Shown one piece after another: positions 14,416 through 22,881 of a stretch of DNA of 24,580 nt. The stretch covers positions 1 to 24,580 of the forward strand of contig CAYZUC010000040.1 of the NCBI GenBank assembly GCA_964481705.1. Reading direction: 5' to 3'. The notes beneath the pieces are model-generated. The model was not told where the DNA came from, searched no databases, and saw nothing but the letters and a program-made list of their open reading frames with translations. The stretch's first letter is position 1. Every line of letters starts with the position of its first letter. Source of the DNA: CAYZUC01 sp964481705. GTDB lineage: Bacteria > Bacillota > Clostridia > Lachnospirales > Lachnospiraceae. Both the position numbers and the translations under genes were made by a program.

Positions 14416-15669
14416 TTATTTGACTGGATTTGCCAGTCTTTCATACCATTCTCTGGGTACATATGCCTTAACATAGATACCATTCTCACGATATTCTTCT
14501 ACCAAAAGTTCACCATACTTTCGAATATGAACAATCAGTCCGGCTTCCTCGTAGGGAAAAATCCTTTCCAATAGAATATAGTTCTCACGGAGTATTTCCT
14601 CCAGAGCATTCTGCACCTTTTGAATTCCTTCCCCGGTTCTGGCTGATATTGCAATTACCTTCTCTGCTCGAAAATCACGAAATGCTTCTTGCTCCTGTAC
14701 CTGATCCTGTTTATTAAATAGTGTAAGAATCGGTTTTCCGTCAATCCCCAGCTCACGCAAGGTCTCATAAACGGTATGCATCTGGACATCTATAGTAGAA
14801 CTGGAACTATCAACCACATGAAGAATCAGATTCGCATACTTTGCTTCCTCCAGTGTACTTCGAAAAGCATCAATGAGATTATGGGGAAGCTTGCGAATAA
14901 ATCCAACCGTATCCGTCAACAGAATCTTCTGTCCGGAGGGAAGTGTCATTTCACGTGTTGTTGGATCCAGTGTTGCAAACAACATATCCTCTTCCAAAAC
15001 ATCTGCGCCGGTTAATTTGTTTAGCAACGTTGACTTTCCGGCATTTGTATAACCGACAATTGCAGCAACCGGGATCCCGGTTCGTTCCCTTTGTCCCCTT
15101 GTTACCTCACGGTGCTGACGTATTTCCCTTAAATCACGATTCAAAGATGCCAGACGGTTTTTAATCAGTCGTCGATCCATCTCCAGCTTTTTCTCGCCCG
15201 GTCCTCTTGTTCCGATGCCGCCACCCAGTCTGGATAATGAGCTTCGCAATCCAACAAGCCTGGATAATCGGTACTTTAGCTGCGCCAATTCAACCTGTAT
15301 CTTACCTTCTGCAGTTGACGCATGTTCTGCAAAAATATCCAGAATAATTAAAGTTCGATCCATAATCTTGGTATCCAATACCTGTTCCATATTGCGAAGC
15401 TGCGCTGGTGATAATTCATCATCACAAATGATACCGGTCGCCGACAGCTCCTCAAGCATTGCAGATAACTCGCTTAGCTTTCCGCTTCCAATATAGGTGC
15501 CCGGGTTAGCCTCTGGGAGATTCTGTATCATTCTCCCGACTGGAACTGCTCCTGCAGTCCTTGCCAGCTCTCCCAATTCCTCCAGTGAATTTTCCGCATC
15601 GTCTCCTTCTCCGCGGCTGATTCCCACAAGAACGACTCTCTCCTGTATTTGCTTTTCTATTTCTTCCAT
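14416..15669 (-). CDS. hflX: GTPase HflX
   Basis: 417 residues. HflX is a ribosome-associated GTPase that rescues or splits stalled ribosomes under stress. The N-terminal domain (about 1-190) includes VLVGISRGEGD, TYIGSGKLSEL, and the glycine-rich GGGIGTRGPGEKKLEMDRR. The G domain follows: G1 VGYTNAGKST near residue 208, G2 region FATLDPTTR, G3 LLTDTVGFI, and G4 TLFNKQDQV. The C-terminal domain ends in KAYVPREWYERLANPVK. The start ATG at 15669 has only a distant AAGGAG (about 15 bases); no better start exists before the in-frame stop, so expression may be low or coupled. It begins about 40 bases after the TPR lipoprotein gene and is probably co-transcribed with it. Confidence 0.97.
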   Translation of the reverse strand: MEEIEKQIQERVVLVGISRGEGDDAENSLEELGELARTAGAVPVGRMIQNLPEANPGTYIGSGKLSELSAMLEELSATGIICDDELSPAQLRNMEQVLDTKIMDRTLIILDIFAEHASTAEGKIQVELAQLKYRLSRLVGLRSSLSRLGGGIGTRGPGEKKLEMDRRLIKNRLASLNRDLREIRQHREVTRGQRERTGIPVAAIVGYTNAGKSTLLNKLTGADVLEEDMLFATLDPTTREMTLPSGQKILLTDTVGFIRKLPHNLIDAFRSTLEEAKYANLILHVVDSSSSTIDVQMHTVYETLRELGIDGKPILTLFNKQDQVQEQEAFRDFRAEKVIAISARTGEGIQKVQNALEEILRENYILLERIFPYEEAGLIVHIRKYGELLVEEYRENGIYVKAYVPREWYERLANPVK

Positions 15670-15709
15670 TCGCTTGGTTATCTTCTCCTTTTCTTCTTTA
15701 CGACGCTTC

Positions 15710-16753
15710 CTAGCGCGTCTTTAGAAATTCATATTCTCTTTGTGCAGCGGTATCATCCGGATAATTCTCGAGATAGCTCTCCATCAGAACAGTCGCCTTC
15801 TTAAAGTCGGGAATATATTCGTATGCTACGATCTCATTGTATTTCAAACTCTGCATCATATCACTTCCGGCATTTTTCAAGCCATTTTCGAAAGCCTCCA
15901 AGGCTCCTTTATAATCACCGCTTTTTAACAGACACAGGCCTAATTGATTACACAGCTCCACATCCTCCGGTTTCTTTTCGAGATACGATTTGTATAAGGA
16001 GGCAGCATAATTGACATCTCCCAATGCTTCATAAGTCCTTCCTAAATAGAGAACAACGCCCTCCTCTTCGGTACCGCGTGCCTTCTCCAGGCTGTCCCTT
16101 GCATGCTCATAATCCTCAAGACAATAATACAGCTTTCCTATTTGAAAATCAGAGATTTTAGTGTCCAATTCCATTGCTTGTTCCAGATAATTATGTCCTT
16201 CCTGTTGATAGCCAAATTTCTTCATACATTCAAAAATTTTGACATACATATCGGGATTCTGACTGTCAAGGCTGATCGCTGTGTTAAAATCCTCTACCGC
16301 ATCGTCATATAATCCCTTCTCCAAACGAACCTGCCCACGAAGAAGATAAGCTGTCGGATCCTTTGGTTTCATGGCAAGAATTGCAGAATATGTCTCAATG
16401 GCATGATCCAGGTCTCCGCTCTTGTATTCTGCCGTTGCCAGATAATAAGAAATATCATAGGCAAGATCATCTACCCTGCCATTTGATGCCTTAAGTGCTA
16501 TATCAAAATCTTCTACAGCTGCCGGATAATCTGCCAATCCCATCTTGGCCATTCCCATTGCGCGATGTACTAATTCTTTATTCTCCCCATCCTTCTCAGC
16601 TTCATTCAGTATATTTAAAGCACCTGCATAATCAAGCTGCGCAATGTGTTCCATTGCCTGATCGGTCTTTACATGTCCATTTCCCAGACTACATCCTGTT
16701 AGTATTCCTGCACTTATAAATAGTATCGTAAAAAGGTACTTTGTTCTTCTCAT
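15710..16753 (-). CDS. TPR-repeat lipoprotein
   Basis: About 347 residues. The N-terminus MRRTKYLFTILFISAGILTG followed by Cys is a lipoprotein signal peptide with lipobox ILTGC, so the protein is expected on the outer face of the membrane. The rest is a string of TPR helices, for example HIAQLDYAGALNILNEAEKD, DHAIETYSAILAMKPKDPTA, LYDDAVEDFNTAISLDSQNP, YASLYKSYL-like and SGDYKGALEAFENGLKNAG segments, about eight repeats by eye. TPR arrays bind protein partners; none can be named. I place the start at 16753 because GGGG with AAGGA lies 6 bases upstream; an in-frame ATG ten codons earlier (16783) has only a weak site and would add a basic stretch before the signal peptide. It lies directly before hflX. 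Confidence 0.88.
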   Translation of the reverse strand: MRRTKYLFTILFISAGILTGCSLGNGHVKTDQAMEHIAQLDYAGALNILNEAEKDGENKELVHRAMGMAKMGLADYPAAVEDFDIALKASNGRVDDLAYDISYYLATAEYKSGDLDHAIETYSAILAMKPKDPTAYLLRGQVRLEKGLYDDAVEDFNTAISLDSQNPDMYVKIFECMKKFGYQQEGHNYLEQAMELDTKISDFQIGKLYYCLEDYEHARDSLEKARGTEEEGVVLYLGRTYEALGDVNYAASLYKSYLEKKPEDVELCNQLGLCLLKSGDYKGALEAFENGLKNAGSDMMQSLKYNEIVAYEYIPDFKKATVLMESYLENYPDDTAAQREYEFLKTR

Positions 16754-16839
16754 TCTAATCCCCGTCCTTGCTAATACGCGCATAAAAACTCATTTTCTCA
16801 CTATCCTCATTGATTCCGGATCATTCATCCGTTCCTTTG

Positions 16840-16848
16840 ATTATAGCA
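16840..16848 (-). promoter_or_regulatory. Extended -10 promoter for the TPR lipoprotein-hflX pair
   Basis: Minus strand: TGCTATAAT, a perfect -10 with the extended TGn element. No good -35 is seen at 16-18 bases, which the extended element can offset. The leader to 16753 is about 80 bases. Confidence 0.55.
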
Positions 16849-16910
16849 AAAATCGACACGAAATCCTACCTCAAATCACAAAATTTTGAAGAGCTTTTTT
16901 CGATAATGGA

Positions 16911-16939
16911 TTGATTATTGCATCTGCTTCCTTTATACT
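16911..16939 (+). promoter_or_regulatory. Promoter of the DUF4234-DUF2752 pair
   Basis: TTGATT (16911-16916), 17-base spacer, TATACT (16934-16939). A perfect TATAAT ten bases further on (16944-16949) is an alternative -10. The leader is about 105 bases and ends with AAGGAGG before the ATG at 17052. I see no riboswitch-like fold in it. Confidence 0.55.
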
Positions 16940-17051
16940 ATTCTATAATGCGAATGTCGAATACGTAGGAATTATTGGAAAGCATTCGATAAACTTATAT
17001 TCCATACAGTAGTCTATGTCATTTTGAATGGATGAATAAGGAGGAAATTTC

Positions 17052-17396
17052 ATGATTTTTAAAAAACGCGAACCGGTAGCAGTTCTGGTTTTGAGTATAG
17101 TGACCTGCGGGGTTTATTATCTTTACTGGATTTACAAGGTTTCATCCGAGCTTGGTGAATGCCTGCAAAACGATAACAATCCTCTTTTTGATATGATTCT
17201 CACTCTTTTCACTTGTGGTATCTATTCTATTTACTGGAATTACAAAACAGGTCAGCAGGTCTTTGTCGCACAGGACAGAACCGGACTTTCCATGCCGGAA
17301 AATAACGCTATTGTCTGTTTGATTTTGAGTTTGTTTGGATTTGGACCTATCGCTGCCTACATGATTCAAAATTCTTTGAATCGAATCAATGAATAA
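17052..17396 (+). CDS. DUF4234 family membrane protein
   Basis: 114 residues with strong AAGGAGG. Pattern of DUF4234: a short basic N-terminus (MIFKKREPVAVLVLSIVTCG) and the repeated unit TCGVYYLYWIYK and TCGIYSIYWNYK, in which a Cys-Gly-x-Tyr turn is followed by a Tyr-Trp-x-Tyr-Lys motif at the membrane face. A last span follows (IVCLILSLFGFGPIAAYMIQ). Three spans in all. Function of the family is unknown. It overlaps the DUF2752 gene by 8 bases, and a terminator hairpin begins 12 bases after its stop. Confidence 0.88.
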   Translation: MIFKKREPVAVLVLSIVTCGVYYLYWIYKVSSELGECLQNDNNPLFDMILTLFTCGIYSIYWNYKTGQQVFVAQDRTGLSMPENNAIVCLILSLFGFGPIAAYMIQNSLNRINE

Positions 17397-17847
17397 GTTA
17401 AAAAATAAAAAAACACGATATTTCCTTATCGTGTTTTTTGTGTTGCTCTTTTTTATTTATCTCTTCTCCGGTCACTATCGTTGTATGACGAAAGCCATTA
17501 CAGGGATTCCCTGCCCCGGCTGCGGAATGACCAGAGCATGGCTCGCTCTCATAAAGGGAAATATTACAGAGGCTTTTTTCTATCATCCACTTTTTTGGAT
17601 TCCTCCTGTCATACTCCTGCTCCTTCTTGTGCAGAAGCGAATGAAGTGGACGATTCCCAAATGGATTTGGATTGCTGTGCTTCTTATCTATTTGCTAGTA
17701 TATGTCATACGCATGTATCTGTATTTTCCTCATTCAGAACCTATGAATATGGATACTCATGCCTTGTTGCCCGGTATATACCATCAACTAAAGTCTCTTT
17801 TTCTCAACAGAATAATCCTTTTCGTAGAAATCAGTCACATTCTTTAG
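17389..17847 (+). CDS. DUF2752 family membrane protein
   Basis: 152 residues. The DUF2752 signature is clear: ITGIPCPGCGMTRAW near residue 42, just after the first span (YFLIVFFVLLFFIYLFS), then HPLFWIPPVILLLLL and IWIAVLLIYLLVYVIRMYLY as further spans. The CPGCGxTRA motif in this family suggests metal or redox chemistry at the membrane, but no function is established that I know of. The start overlaps DUF4234 by 8 bases without a strong ribosome binding site, so translation is probably coupled. The first 17 codons contain a perfect terminator hairpin (17408-17439). The last 60 bases overlap the opposite-strand gene ending at 17788. Confidence 0.85.
   Translation: MNKLKNKKTRYFLIVFFVLLFFIYLFSGHYRCMTKAITGIPCPGCGMTRAWLALIKGNITEAFFYHPLFWIPPVILLLLLVQKRMKWTIPKWIWIAVLLIYLLVYVIRMYLYFPHSEPMNMDTHALLPGIYHQLKSLFLNRIILFVEISHIL
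17408..17439. terminator. Bidirectional intrinsic terminator inside the start of the DUF2752 gene
   Basis: A perfect 13-bp stem, AAAAAACACGATA (17408-17420) with TATCGTGTTTTTT (17427-17439), and a 6-base loop. T runs follow on both strands (TTTTTT on plus within the arm; TTTTTTTATTTTTT on minus). On plus it would end DUF4234 transcripts. On minus it would end transcripts coming from the gene at 17788-18993. Confidence 0.8.
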
Positions 17848-18993
17848 AATGCTCTTATTATCATGAGATACGGTAGCAATCTCTACCGAGTCAATATCTG
17901 CTTCTATCGTTCCATCTTTCCTTTTAATCAGATTGCGTACACGAACGGCCGCCTCAGCCTGACAGCTCATACCGCCTGCCTGTGTAATGGTAACCTCATA
18001 AATGACATCCAGATTATTGAAATCATAACCTTCCACCCAATTTGCATCTGTTTTGAGTGATTTTAGATACATGGAAAGCACTCTGGGTCCGGAATAGGTA
18101 AAAGGAGAGGAAACACCTGCCAGATTGTAGTCAATATGCGCCTCTGTAAATACACGTAGACCATGTTCGCATTTCGTACCATTAATCAGAGAAGCACCCT
18201 TCGTCACAATTTGGTCAACCAATTCCTGTGGAAGCTGAGAAATCTCCGTTACATAGCTGTCGACATCGTTAACAACATAATCCTTTACCCTGTCATTTGC
18301 AGCTGTATCAATACGATAGCCCATCCTCTCAGCCAGATCATCATCGAGTGTCGCACTTACTTTTACAGACTCTCCCAGATAATGCATGACTCCTTCCTGT
18401 TCTTGTTTGTATTGAACGGTCTCTAAAAAAGGATCTTTACTTTTATTTTCGATTTTGACACTTAAGTTGGGAGCAATTCCACTCATGGTAACATCTACAT
18501 CACGGAATAAGTCTTCCTTGCTGATGACCTTAGCCTCTTTCAAATCCTGTATGATAATTGGAGATTCATCCGACACTACTGTCACTTTTAATTTCTTTGC
18601 AAGCTCCTTATTGTAAGAGTATGTAATCAAAAGTTCCTGCCCATTGGATAAATTCTCAGTCTCACTAATATCCGAATGAATACTTCGATACAGCTCATCA
18701 TAATCGGCGGCTGTTGTCTTATCATAAAAATGAAACGGGTTTCTGGAAAATTTCCCATACCCCTCCATCAGTTCCGTCCGTACTCCCTCACCATCATAGG
18801 AAATCTTAGCAGTACCCTTTCCATCGTAACCTTCTAGTGATAATGTCACATATTTGTTCAAGTCAAGCCGTACATATTTTTTATTTGCATTTATCACCAG
18901 TATTACGAAAACGATAATAGCCACACCTGTAATAAAGCAAGTTGCCTTTTTGATTTTTCTTTTTCTTCTTCTAATTCTAAATGATTCTCTCAT
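17788..18993 (-). CDS. Bitopic membrane protein with large extracellular domain, unknown function
   Basis: 401 residues. A strongly basic start (MRESFRIRRRKRKIKKA) precedes one membrane span (ATCFITGVAIIVFVILVI, about 17-34); the remaining 365 residues should face outside. The first extracellular part contains LSLEGYDGKGTAKISYDGEG, a phrase I recall from other Firmicutes surface proteins. Two Ig- or beta-sandwich-like stretches follow (ELLITYSYNKELAKKLKVTV; VDVTMSGIAPNLSVKIENKS), then an AAND...VVNDVDSYVTEI helical region and a C-terminal beta-rich part with two Cys (GTKCEHG, GGMSCQAEA). No enzyme motif. Its start overlaps the C_GCAxxG_C_C gene by ATGA (18990-18993), and its 3' end overlaps DUF2752 by 60 bases on the other strand. 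Confidence 0.85.
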   Translation of the reverse strand: MRESFRIRRRKRKIKKATCFITGVAIIVFVILVINANKKYVRLDLNKYVTLSLEGYDGKGTAKISYDGEGVRTELMEGYGKFSRNPFHFYDKTTAADYDELYRSIHSDISETENLSNGQELLITYSYNKELAKKLKVTVVSDESPIIIQDLKEAKVISKEDLFRDVDVTMSGIAPNLSVKIENKSKDPFLETVQYKQEQEGVMHYLGESVKVSATLDDDLAERMGYRIDTAANDRVKDYVVNDVDSYVTEISQLPQELVDQIVTKGASLINGTKCEHGLRVFTEAHIDYNLAGVSSPFTYSGPRVLSMYLKSLKTDANWVEGYDFNNLDVIYEVTITQAGGMSCQAEAAVRVRNLIKRKDGTIEADIDSVEIATVSHDNKSILKNVTDFYEKDYSVEKKRL

Positions 18994-19490
18994 GATTCTT
19001 CTTCCATTGTTATCTGTTCTTGTTGTTTCATATACTGTTCCATAATAGCCGCACTCATTCCCACAAGCCTGACGCAGGGACGCTTCTTATAGTACTCTTC
19101 TGTTCTTTTTTCTGGAATCGGGCTGTCCGGCCCCTTTCCGGTAAGACCTAACAGCTCTCTACATACAATAGAACCATTTGCTTGGCGAAATTCTGCTGCC
19201 AGGTTCTGAATTCTCTCATAAAGCTGTTTCTTTCCTTCCAGATCCTTAGGAGAATCATAGCCATAAAGCATGCCTGCTACGAGAAACATTCCACTCACGG
19301 TACCGCAGACCTCACGCAATCGACCCATTCCTCCACCCAAAGAGGAACTGAATGTCAAAAGTGTCTTACGATCCATCGGGAACAGTTCTTCAAAGGCAAG
19401 AACCACTGCCTGCGTACAATTGTAACCCTCTAAAAAATAGCTCATCGCACTCTTGGCGCGTTCACTTTGTTCTAAATCAATCTGACTCAT
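18990..19490 (-). CDS. C_GCAxxG_C_C family protein
   Basis: 166 residues. The family pattern is visible: EGYNCTQAVVLAFEE (first Cys), SSSLGGGMGRLREVCGTVSG (Gly-rich turn and second Cys, with CGTVSG for the usual CGAxxG), SIVCRELLG (third Cys) and RPCVRLVG (fourth Cys). The four Cys suggest metal or redox-cofactor binding; I know of no proven reaction for the stand-alone proteins. Soluble, no signal peptide. GAGG lies 5 bases before the ATG. It starts 10 bases after the UvrA-like gene and overlaps the next membrane protein gene by 4 bases, so the three are very likely one transcript. Confidence 0.9.
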   Translation of the reverse strand: MSQIDLEQSERAKSAMSYFLEGYNCTQAVVLAFEELFPMDRKTLLTFSSSLGGGMGRLREVCGTVSGMFLVAGMLYGYDSPKDLEGKKQLYERIQNLAAEFRQANGSIVCRELLGLTGKGPDSPIPEKRTEEYYKKRPCVRLVGMSAAIMEQYMKQQEQITMEEES

Positions 19491-19500
19491 CGTAACCTCG

Positions 19501-22500
19501 TTATCTCATTTCCACACAGTACCCGCCTGCATCCCCTGCAGCAGGTCCCATTTCCAATACCCAGTCAGCATTGTCGAGGAACTGTCGATTGTGTTCAATC
19601 GCAATCACGGTATTTCCCTCTTCCAACAGCTTCTGTATCAGATACAAAAGTGCTTCAATATCAGAAAAATGTAGACCGGTGGTTGGTTCATCGAACAGAT
19701 ACAGTACATTCGTGTTCTTGCGGTCCATTAACTTCTTTGCAAGCTTTAGCCTGGATGCTTCTCCTCCTGATAAGGTTGCCGTACTCTGTCCAAGTTTCAG
19801 ATATCCCATTCCAACCTCATTCAAAATTGAGAGCTTTGAACTGATTAATGGGGTTTCTCTCCAGAAGTCCATAGCCTCCGATACTGACATTGACAGTAAT
19901 TCTACCACATTTTTCCCTTGATAACAAACCTTTATTACTTCTTTTCCGTAACGCCCGCCATGACACTTCGGACATTTCACCCATGCATCCTCCAAATAAG
20001 GAAGCTTTATCCTGCCCTCTCCAGAACAATTCTCACACTGTCCTGCTCCTCCATTAAAGCTGAAATAAGATGAATCCATGCCGAGCTCTATTGCATCCTC
20101 TGTTTTTGCAAGTACCTCTCGTATACCGTCCATAATACCAAGATACGTAGCGAGGACAGAACGTGAGCTTCTGCCAATCTCAGACTGATCCACCAGAACA
20201 ACCTCTGAGAAATTCTTGTTCTTAGTCATTTTCGGAAATATCTCACCTTTCATCAAGCTTGACTTTCCACTTCCACTGACTCCACAAATACATGTCAGTG
20301 CATTCTTAGGAAAACGAATGTCAATATCCTTCAGATTATGATAATTGAGCTTATTCATTTCTATGTAATGAAAGGAATTCTTATTCTTTTCTACGATAAT
20401 GCGTGGTCTTTCTTTCCCATTGAGGAAGCGTGATGTCTGTGTCTCTTTTGACGCAAGCATTTTATCCCAGTCGCCTTCTCCTACCAGATAACCCCCTTCT
20501 TTTCCAGCCTTCGGTCCAATCTCGATCAGATAATCAGCTTTTTGAATCATATCCTCATTATGCTCTACCATTAAAATGGTATTTCCCTCCGACTTCATCT
20601 GCTCAAATACATGAAGTAACCTCTTGTAATCCGATGGATGAAGTCCCTTCGTAGGTTCATCAAAAACATAGAGGATTCCTGTCATATGATTCTGAATTAC
20701 AGAGAGAAGCTTCAGCCTCTGTGCTTCTCCACCGGATATCTCGCCGGTTCCGGTCGACAATTTGAGATACTCAATTCCCAGTGTCTTTGCTGCCTCACAG
20801 ATTTCCAACAGCCCTTCTGTATTGGCTCGTATCTGCTCATACATCTCATTTCCCAGATATCCTGGCAATGCAAGACAAAACTCTCTCATCGTATCAAAAT
20901 CCATCATTGCCGCCTCAGGATAGCGGATATTACGTATTGTCACACTACGTCCTTCGCGGTTTAATCGTTCTCCCCGGCAGGTCATACAAGGTACACTGGT
21001 CAGGTACTTGAGCAGCTGCTTAGAATCCGGATGATCTGTTAAGAGACGCTCGATGATGGCACAAACTCCCTCCACAGGACGCGTAATTTCTCCATTTCTT
21101 CCGTTATGATTGTGATAGGAAAATGTGACTTCTTCATCAACCCCATACAGAAGCTCGTTTCGGAATTTCTCCGGAAGCTGCTTCCACGGAAGCGACAAAT
21201 CTACTCCTCGTTTTTCTGCCAATCCAATTACTTGCCCCTTCATCCAATTTGCGTTTGGTTTTTCTATAAAGGTACGCAATTTACCCCAGAATGAGGACGC
21301 GCCCTCCAGAACCGAAAGCTCTGGCTTCTCAATCAGTTTTTCTTCCTCGACTCGGGTAACCATACCTGTTCCGTTACAGATTGGGCATCGGCTTTCCGGG
21401 TCTAAAAAACTAAAGGTTGTTGGAGTTAATTCAAACAGTAATTTATCACAGCGATAACATTTCTGTTTTGTCTGAAGGAGATACGGTTCTTTTCCGGGCA
21501 CCGTAACTCTAAGAGCACCCTTTCCACCAGCAAGAGCAGCTTCAACACGCTCCTCCAGCGTTCCGTCACGATATACTCTTCCCGTTGCCTGACTACTTTC
21601 TTCTCCCATCTTCCCAGAAACAGCATCCGAGATTTCAGCTTCCTTCTCTTCTTTTAGCAAATCGCAGATTTGAGTCTTCGTCAGTGGAAGAATCTCATGT
21701 CCGCAGTCTGGGCAGTGACGTAAGCCTACTTGTGCGTAAATCGAGCGTAATCTACGGTATGCATCGGTATACGTACCTACCGTAGAATGGATATTGGCTC
21801 CGATTGGTCTCTGTGATATCATCACTGTAGGGATACAGCCACTCATAGATTCCATTTCCGGTTTTGCCAAGATATGACTGTCCTTGTTCAGATACTCCAT
21901 ACGTCTGCGGCATTCTGCATAAATCGTATCTTGAACCAGACTCGATTTGCCGCTGCCACTCACTCCAACTACCGCTGTGATCTTTCCATAAGGAATGCGA
22001 ACCGTAATGTTTTTGAGATTATTTTCCCTTCCTCCGTGAAGAGAAATACCATCCTTGGAGGAAACAAAGCTATTTTCCATGTTTTGTACAGCTGACACGC
22101 CTGTCATTTCATGATACAGCATAGGTACAACCGGACTGTCATGTAAACAGATTTCTCCCTCTATGCTCTCGGATTTTCTCACGCTTCCGTCGCTCCCCTC
22201 AATACATTTTGGCCAATGCTCCAACCATTCTGGAACATGAACTTCTGTCACTCTGTCATCGGAGGAAAAATAGGGCAACACTGCCACGCAAGGCGTCTGG
22301 TCAAAGCATTCCATGGAATTCAGAAACAGTTTCTTTCCATCATCACTTTTCCCGATTACCCGTACAACAGACATCGCTATTGGATTGGGACGTACCGGAG
22401 AACGTGTAGCAAAAATTCCACTTCTTGGAGCCTTTTCATAGGGAGGATTGCATTCGGTTGCTCTTCGGAACTCTTTCTTATCAAACTTGTGAAACCACCA

Positions 22501-22677
22501 GATTACCTTAACGTAACCATTTCCATATTCGAATGGGTTATCACTTTCAATATAGCATTTCCCACCTTCGTTACGAATCCTTCCGATTGGGTCCAATTCA
22601 TAGCCATCCTCCTCCTTCTCCTTCTCCATGCCAGTAAGCGGAAAGTCATTATCCGCATACAGATTACCCGAATACAA
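19501..22677 (-). CDS. TrmO/TsaA-like domain fused to UvrA-like double ABC ATPase (5' part in another frame)
   Basis: 1058 codons from TTG at 22677, but that start has no ribosome binding site and the frame stays protein-like upstream. Residues of about 27-145 are a TsaA/TrmO-like domain: DPIGRIRNE, VKVIWWFHKFD, and the SAM-site signature GIFATRSPVRPNPIAMSVV. A linker precedes a UvrA-like part: HGGRENNLKNITV, Walker A GVSGSGKSS near 238, STVGTYTDAYRRLRSIYAQV, zinc pairs CPDC and CYRC/CPIC, signature EISGGEAQRLKL, Walker B LYVFDEPTKGLHPSD; then the second ATPase with GVSGSGKSSLMK, CENC/CPKC zinc module, TLSGGEASRLKL and LYLFDEPTTGLHFSD. By layout it resembles the UvrA2 or drug-resistance UvrA class, shorter than true UvrA. 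TrmO methylates t6A37 of tRNA; whether this domain does so is open. It lies between the MutS2-like and C_GCAxxG_C_C genes. Confidence 0.88.
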   Translation of the reverse strand: MYSGNLYADNDFPLTGMEKEKEEDGYELDPIGRIRNEGGKCYIESDNPFEYGNGYVKVIWWFHKFDKKEFRRATECNPPYEKAPRSGIFATRSPVRPNPIAMSVVRVIGKSDDGKKLFLNSMECFDQTPCVAVLPYFSSDDRVTEVHVPEWLEHWPKCIEGSDGSVRKSESIEGEICLHDSPVVPMLYHEMTGVSAVQNMENSFVSSKDGISLHGGRENNLKNITVRIPYGKITAVVGVSGSGKSSLVQDTIYAECRRRMEYLNKDSHILAKPEMESMSGCIPTVMISQRPIGANIHSTVGTYTDAYRRLRSIYAQVGLRHCPDCGHEILPLTKTQICDLLKEEKEAEISDAVSGKMGEESSQATGRVYRDGTLEERVEAALAGGKGALRVTVPGKEPYLLQTKQKCYRCDKLLFELTPTTFSFLDPESRCPICNGTGMVTRVEEEKLIEKPELSVLEGASSFWGKLRTFIEKPNANWMKGQVIGLAEKRGVDLSLPWKQLPEKFRNELLYGVDEEVTFSYHNHNGRNGEITRPVEGVCAIIERLLTDHPDSKQLLKYLTSVPCMTCRGERLNREGRSVTIRNIRYPEAAMMDFDTMREFCLALPGYLGNEMYEQIRANTEGLLEICEAAKTLGIEYLKLSTGTGEISGGEAQRLKLLSVIQNHMTGILYVFDEPTKGLHPSDYKRLLHVFEQMKSEGNTILMVEHNEDMIQKADYLIEIGPKAGKEGGYLVGEGDWDKMLASKETQTSRFLNGKERPRIIVEKNKNSFHYIEMNKLNYHNLKDIDIRFPKNALTCICGVSGSGKSSLMKGEIFPKMTKNKNFSEVVLVDQSEIGRSSRSVLATYLGIMDGIREVLAKTEDAIELGMDSSYFSFNGGAGQCENCSGEGRIKLPYLEDAWVKCPKCHGGRYGKEVIKVCYQGKNVVELLSMSVSEAMDFWRETPLISSKLSILNEVGMGYLKLGQSTATLSGGEASRLKLAKKLMDRKNTNVLYLFDEPTTGLHFSDIEALLYLIQKLLEEGNTVIAIEHNRQFLDNADWVLEMGPAAGDAGGYCVEMR

Positions 22678-22881
22678 GCTTATCTCTGCTTGTTCTGCAA
22701 GTGTATCCTCACATGGAAAGTAAGGCTTAATATCAAACAGAATGCCATTCGATTCCGTCCACTCTCCTTCACATTCTGCAACTCCCTGTTTGGTTATATG
22801 GAGTAGCTTTAGAACCTTCGTCCTGCATATATGCTTATCTCCTGTCTTTAAACCATAAAAATATGAATATGACTGAATTGG
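22678..22881 (-). pseudogene. Coding remnant in frame with the UvrA-like gene, without a start codon
   Basis: The frame of the gene at 19501-22677 is open back to a TGA at 22882-22884. The translation of this stretch is clearly protein-like: GDKHICRTKVLKLLHITKQG, ECEGEWTESNGILFDIKPYF, PCEDTLAEQAEIS. The FDIKPYFPCED phrase is the C-terminal signature of TsaA/TrmO domains (DIKPYxPxxD). No ATG, GTG or TTG with a ribosome binding site is found in it. It is best read as the second half of an extra N-terminal TsaA-like domain whose first half lies in another frame at 22848-22979. Confidence 0.8.

Noticed and set aside
16810..16835. TGATTCCGGATCA near-palindrome in the leader of the TPR gene
   Set aside because: A single short copy with a mismatch and no T tract; too common by chance to call an operator or terminator.
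22677..22677. TTG as the true start of the UvrA-like gene
   Set aside because: No ribosome binding site precedes it, and the frame upstream still encodes a TsaA-like C-terminal signature; the start at 22979 has a good site.
22850..22870. Programmed -1 ribosomal frameshift in the TsaA-UvrA gene
   Set aside because: The codons CAT-ATT-TTT-ATG do not form an X-XXY-YYZ heptamer and I see no strong downstream stem; kept only as a minor option beside mutation or base error.
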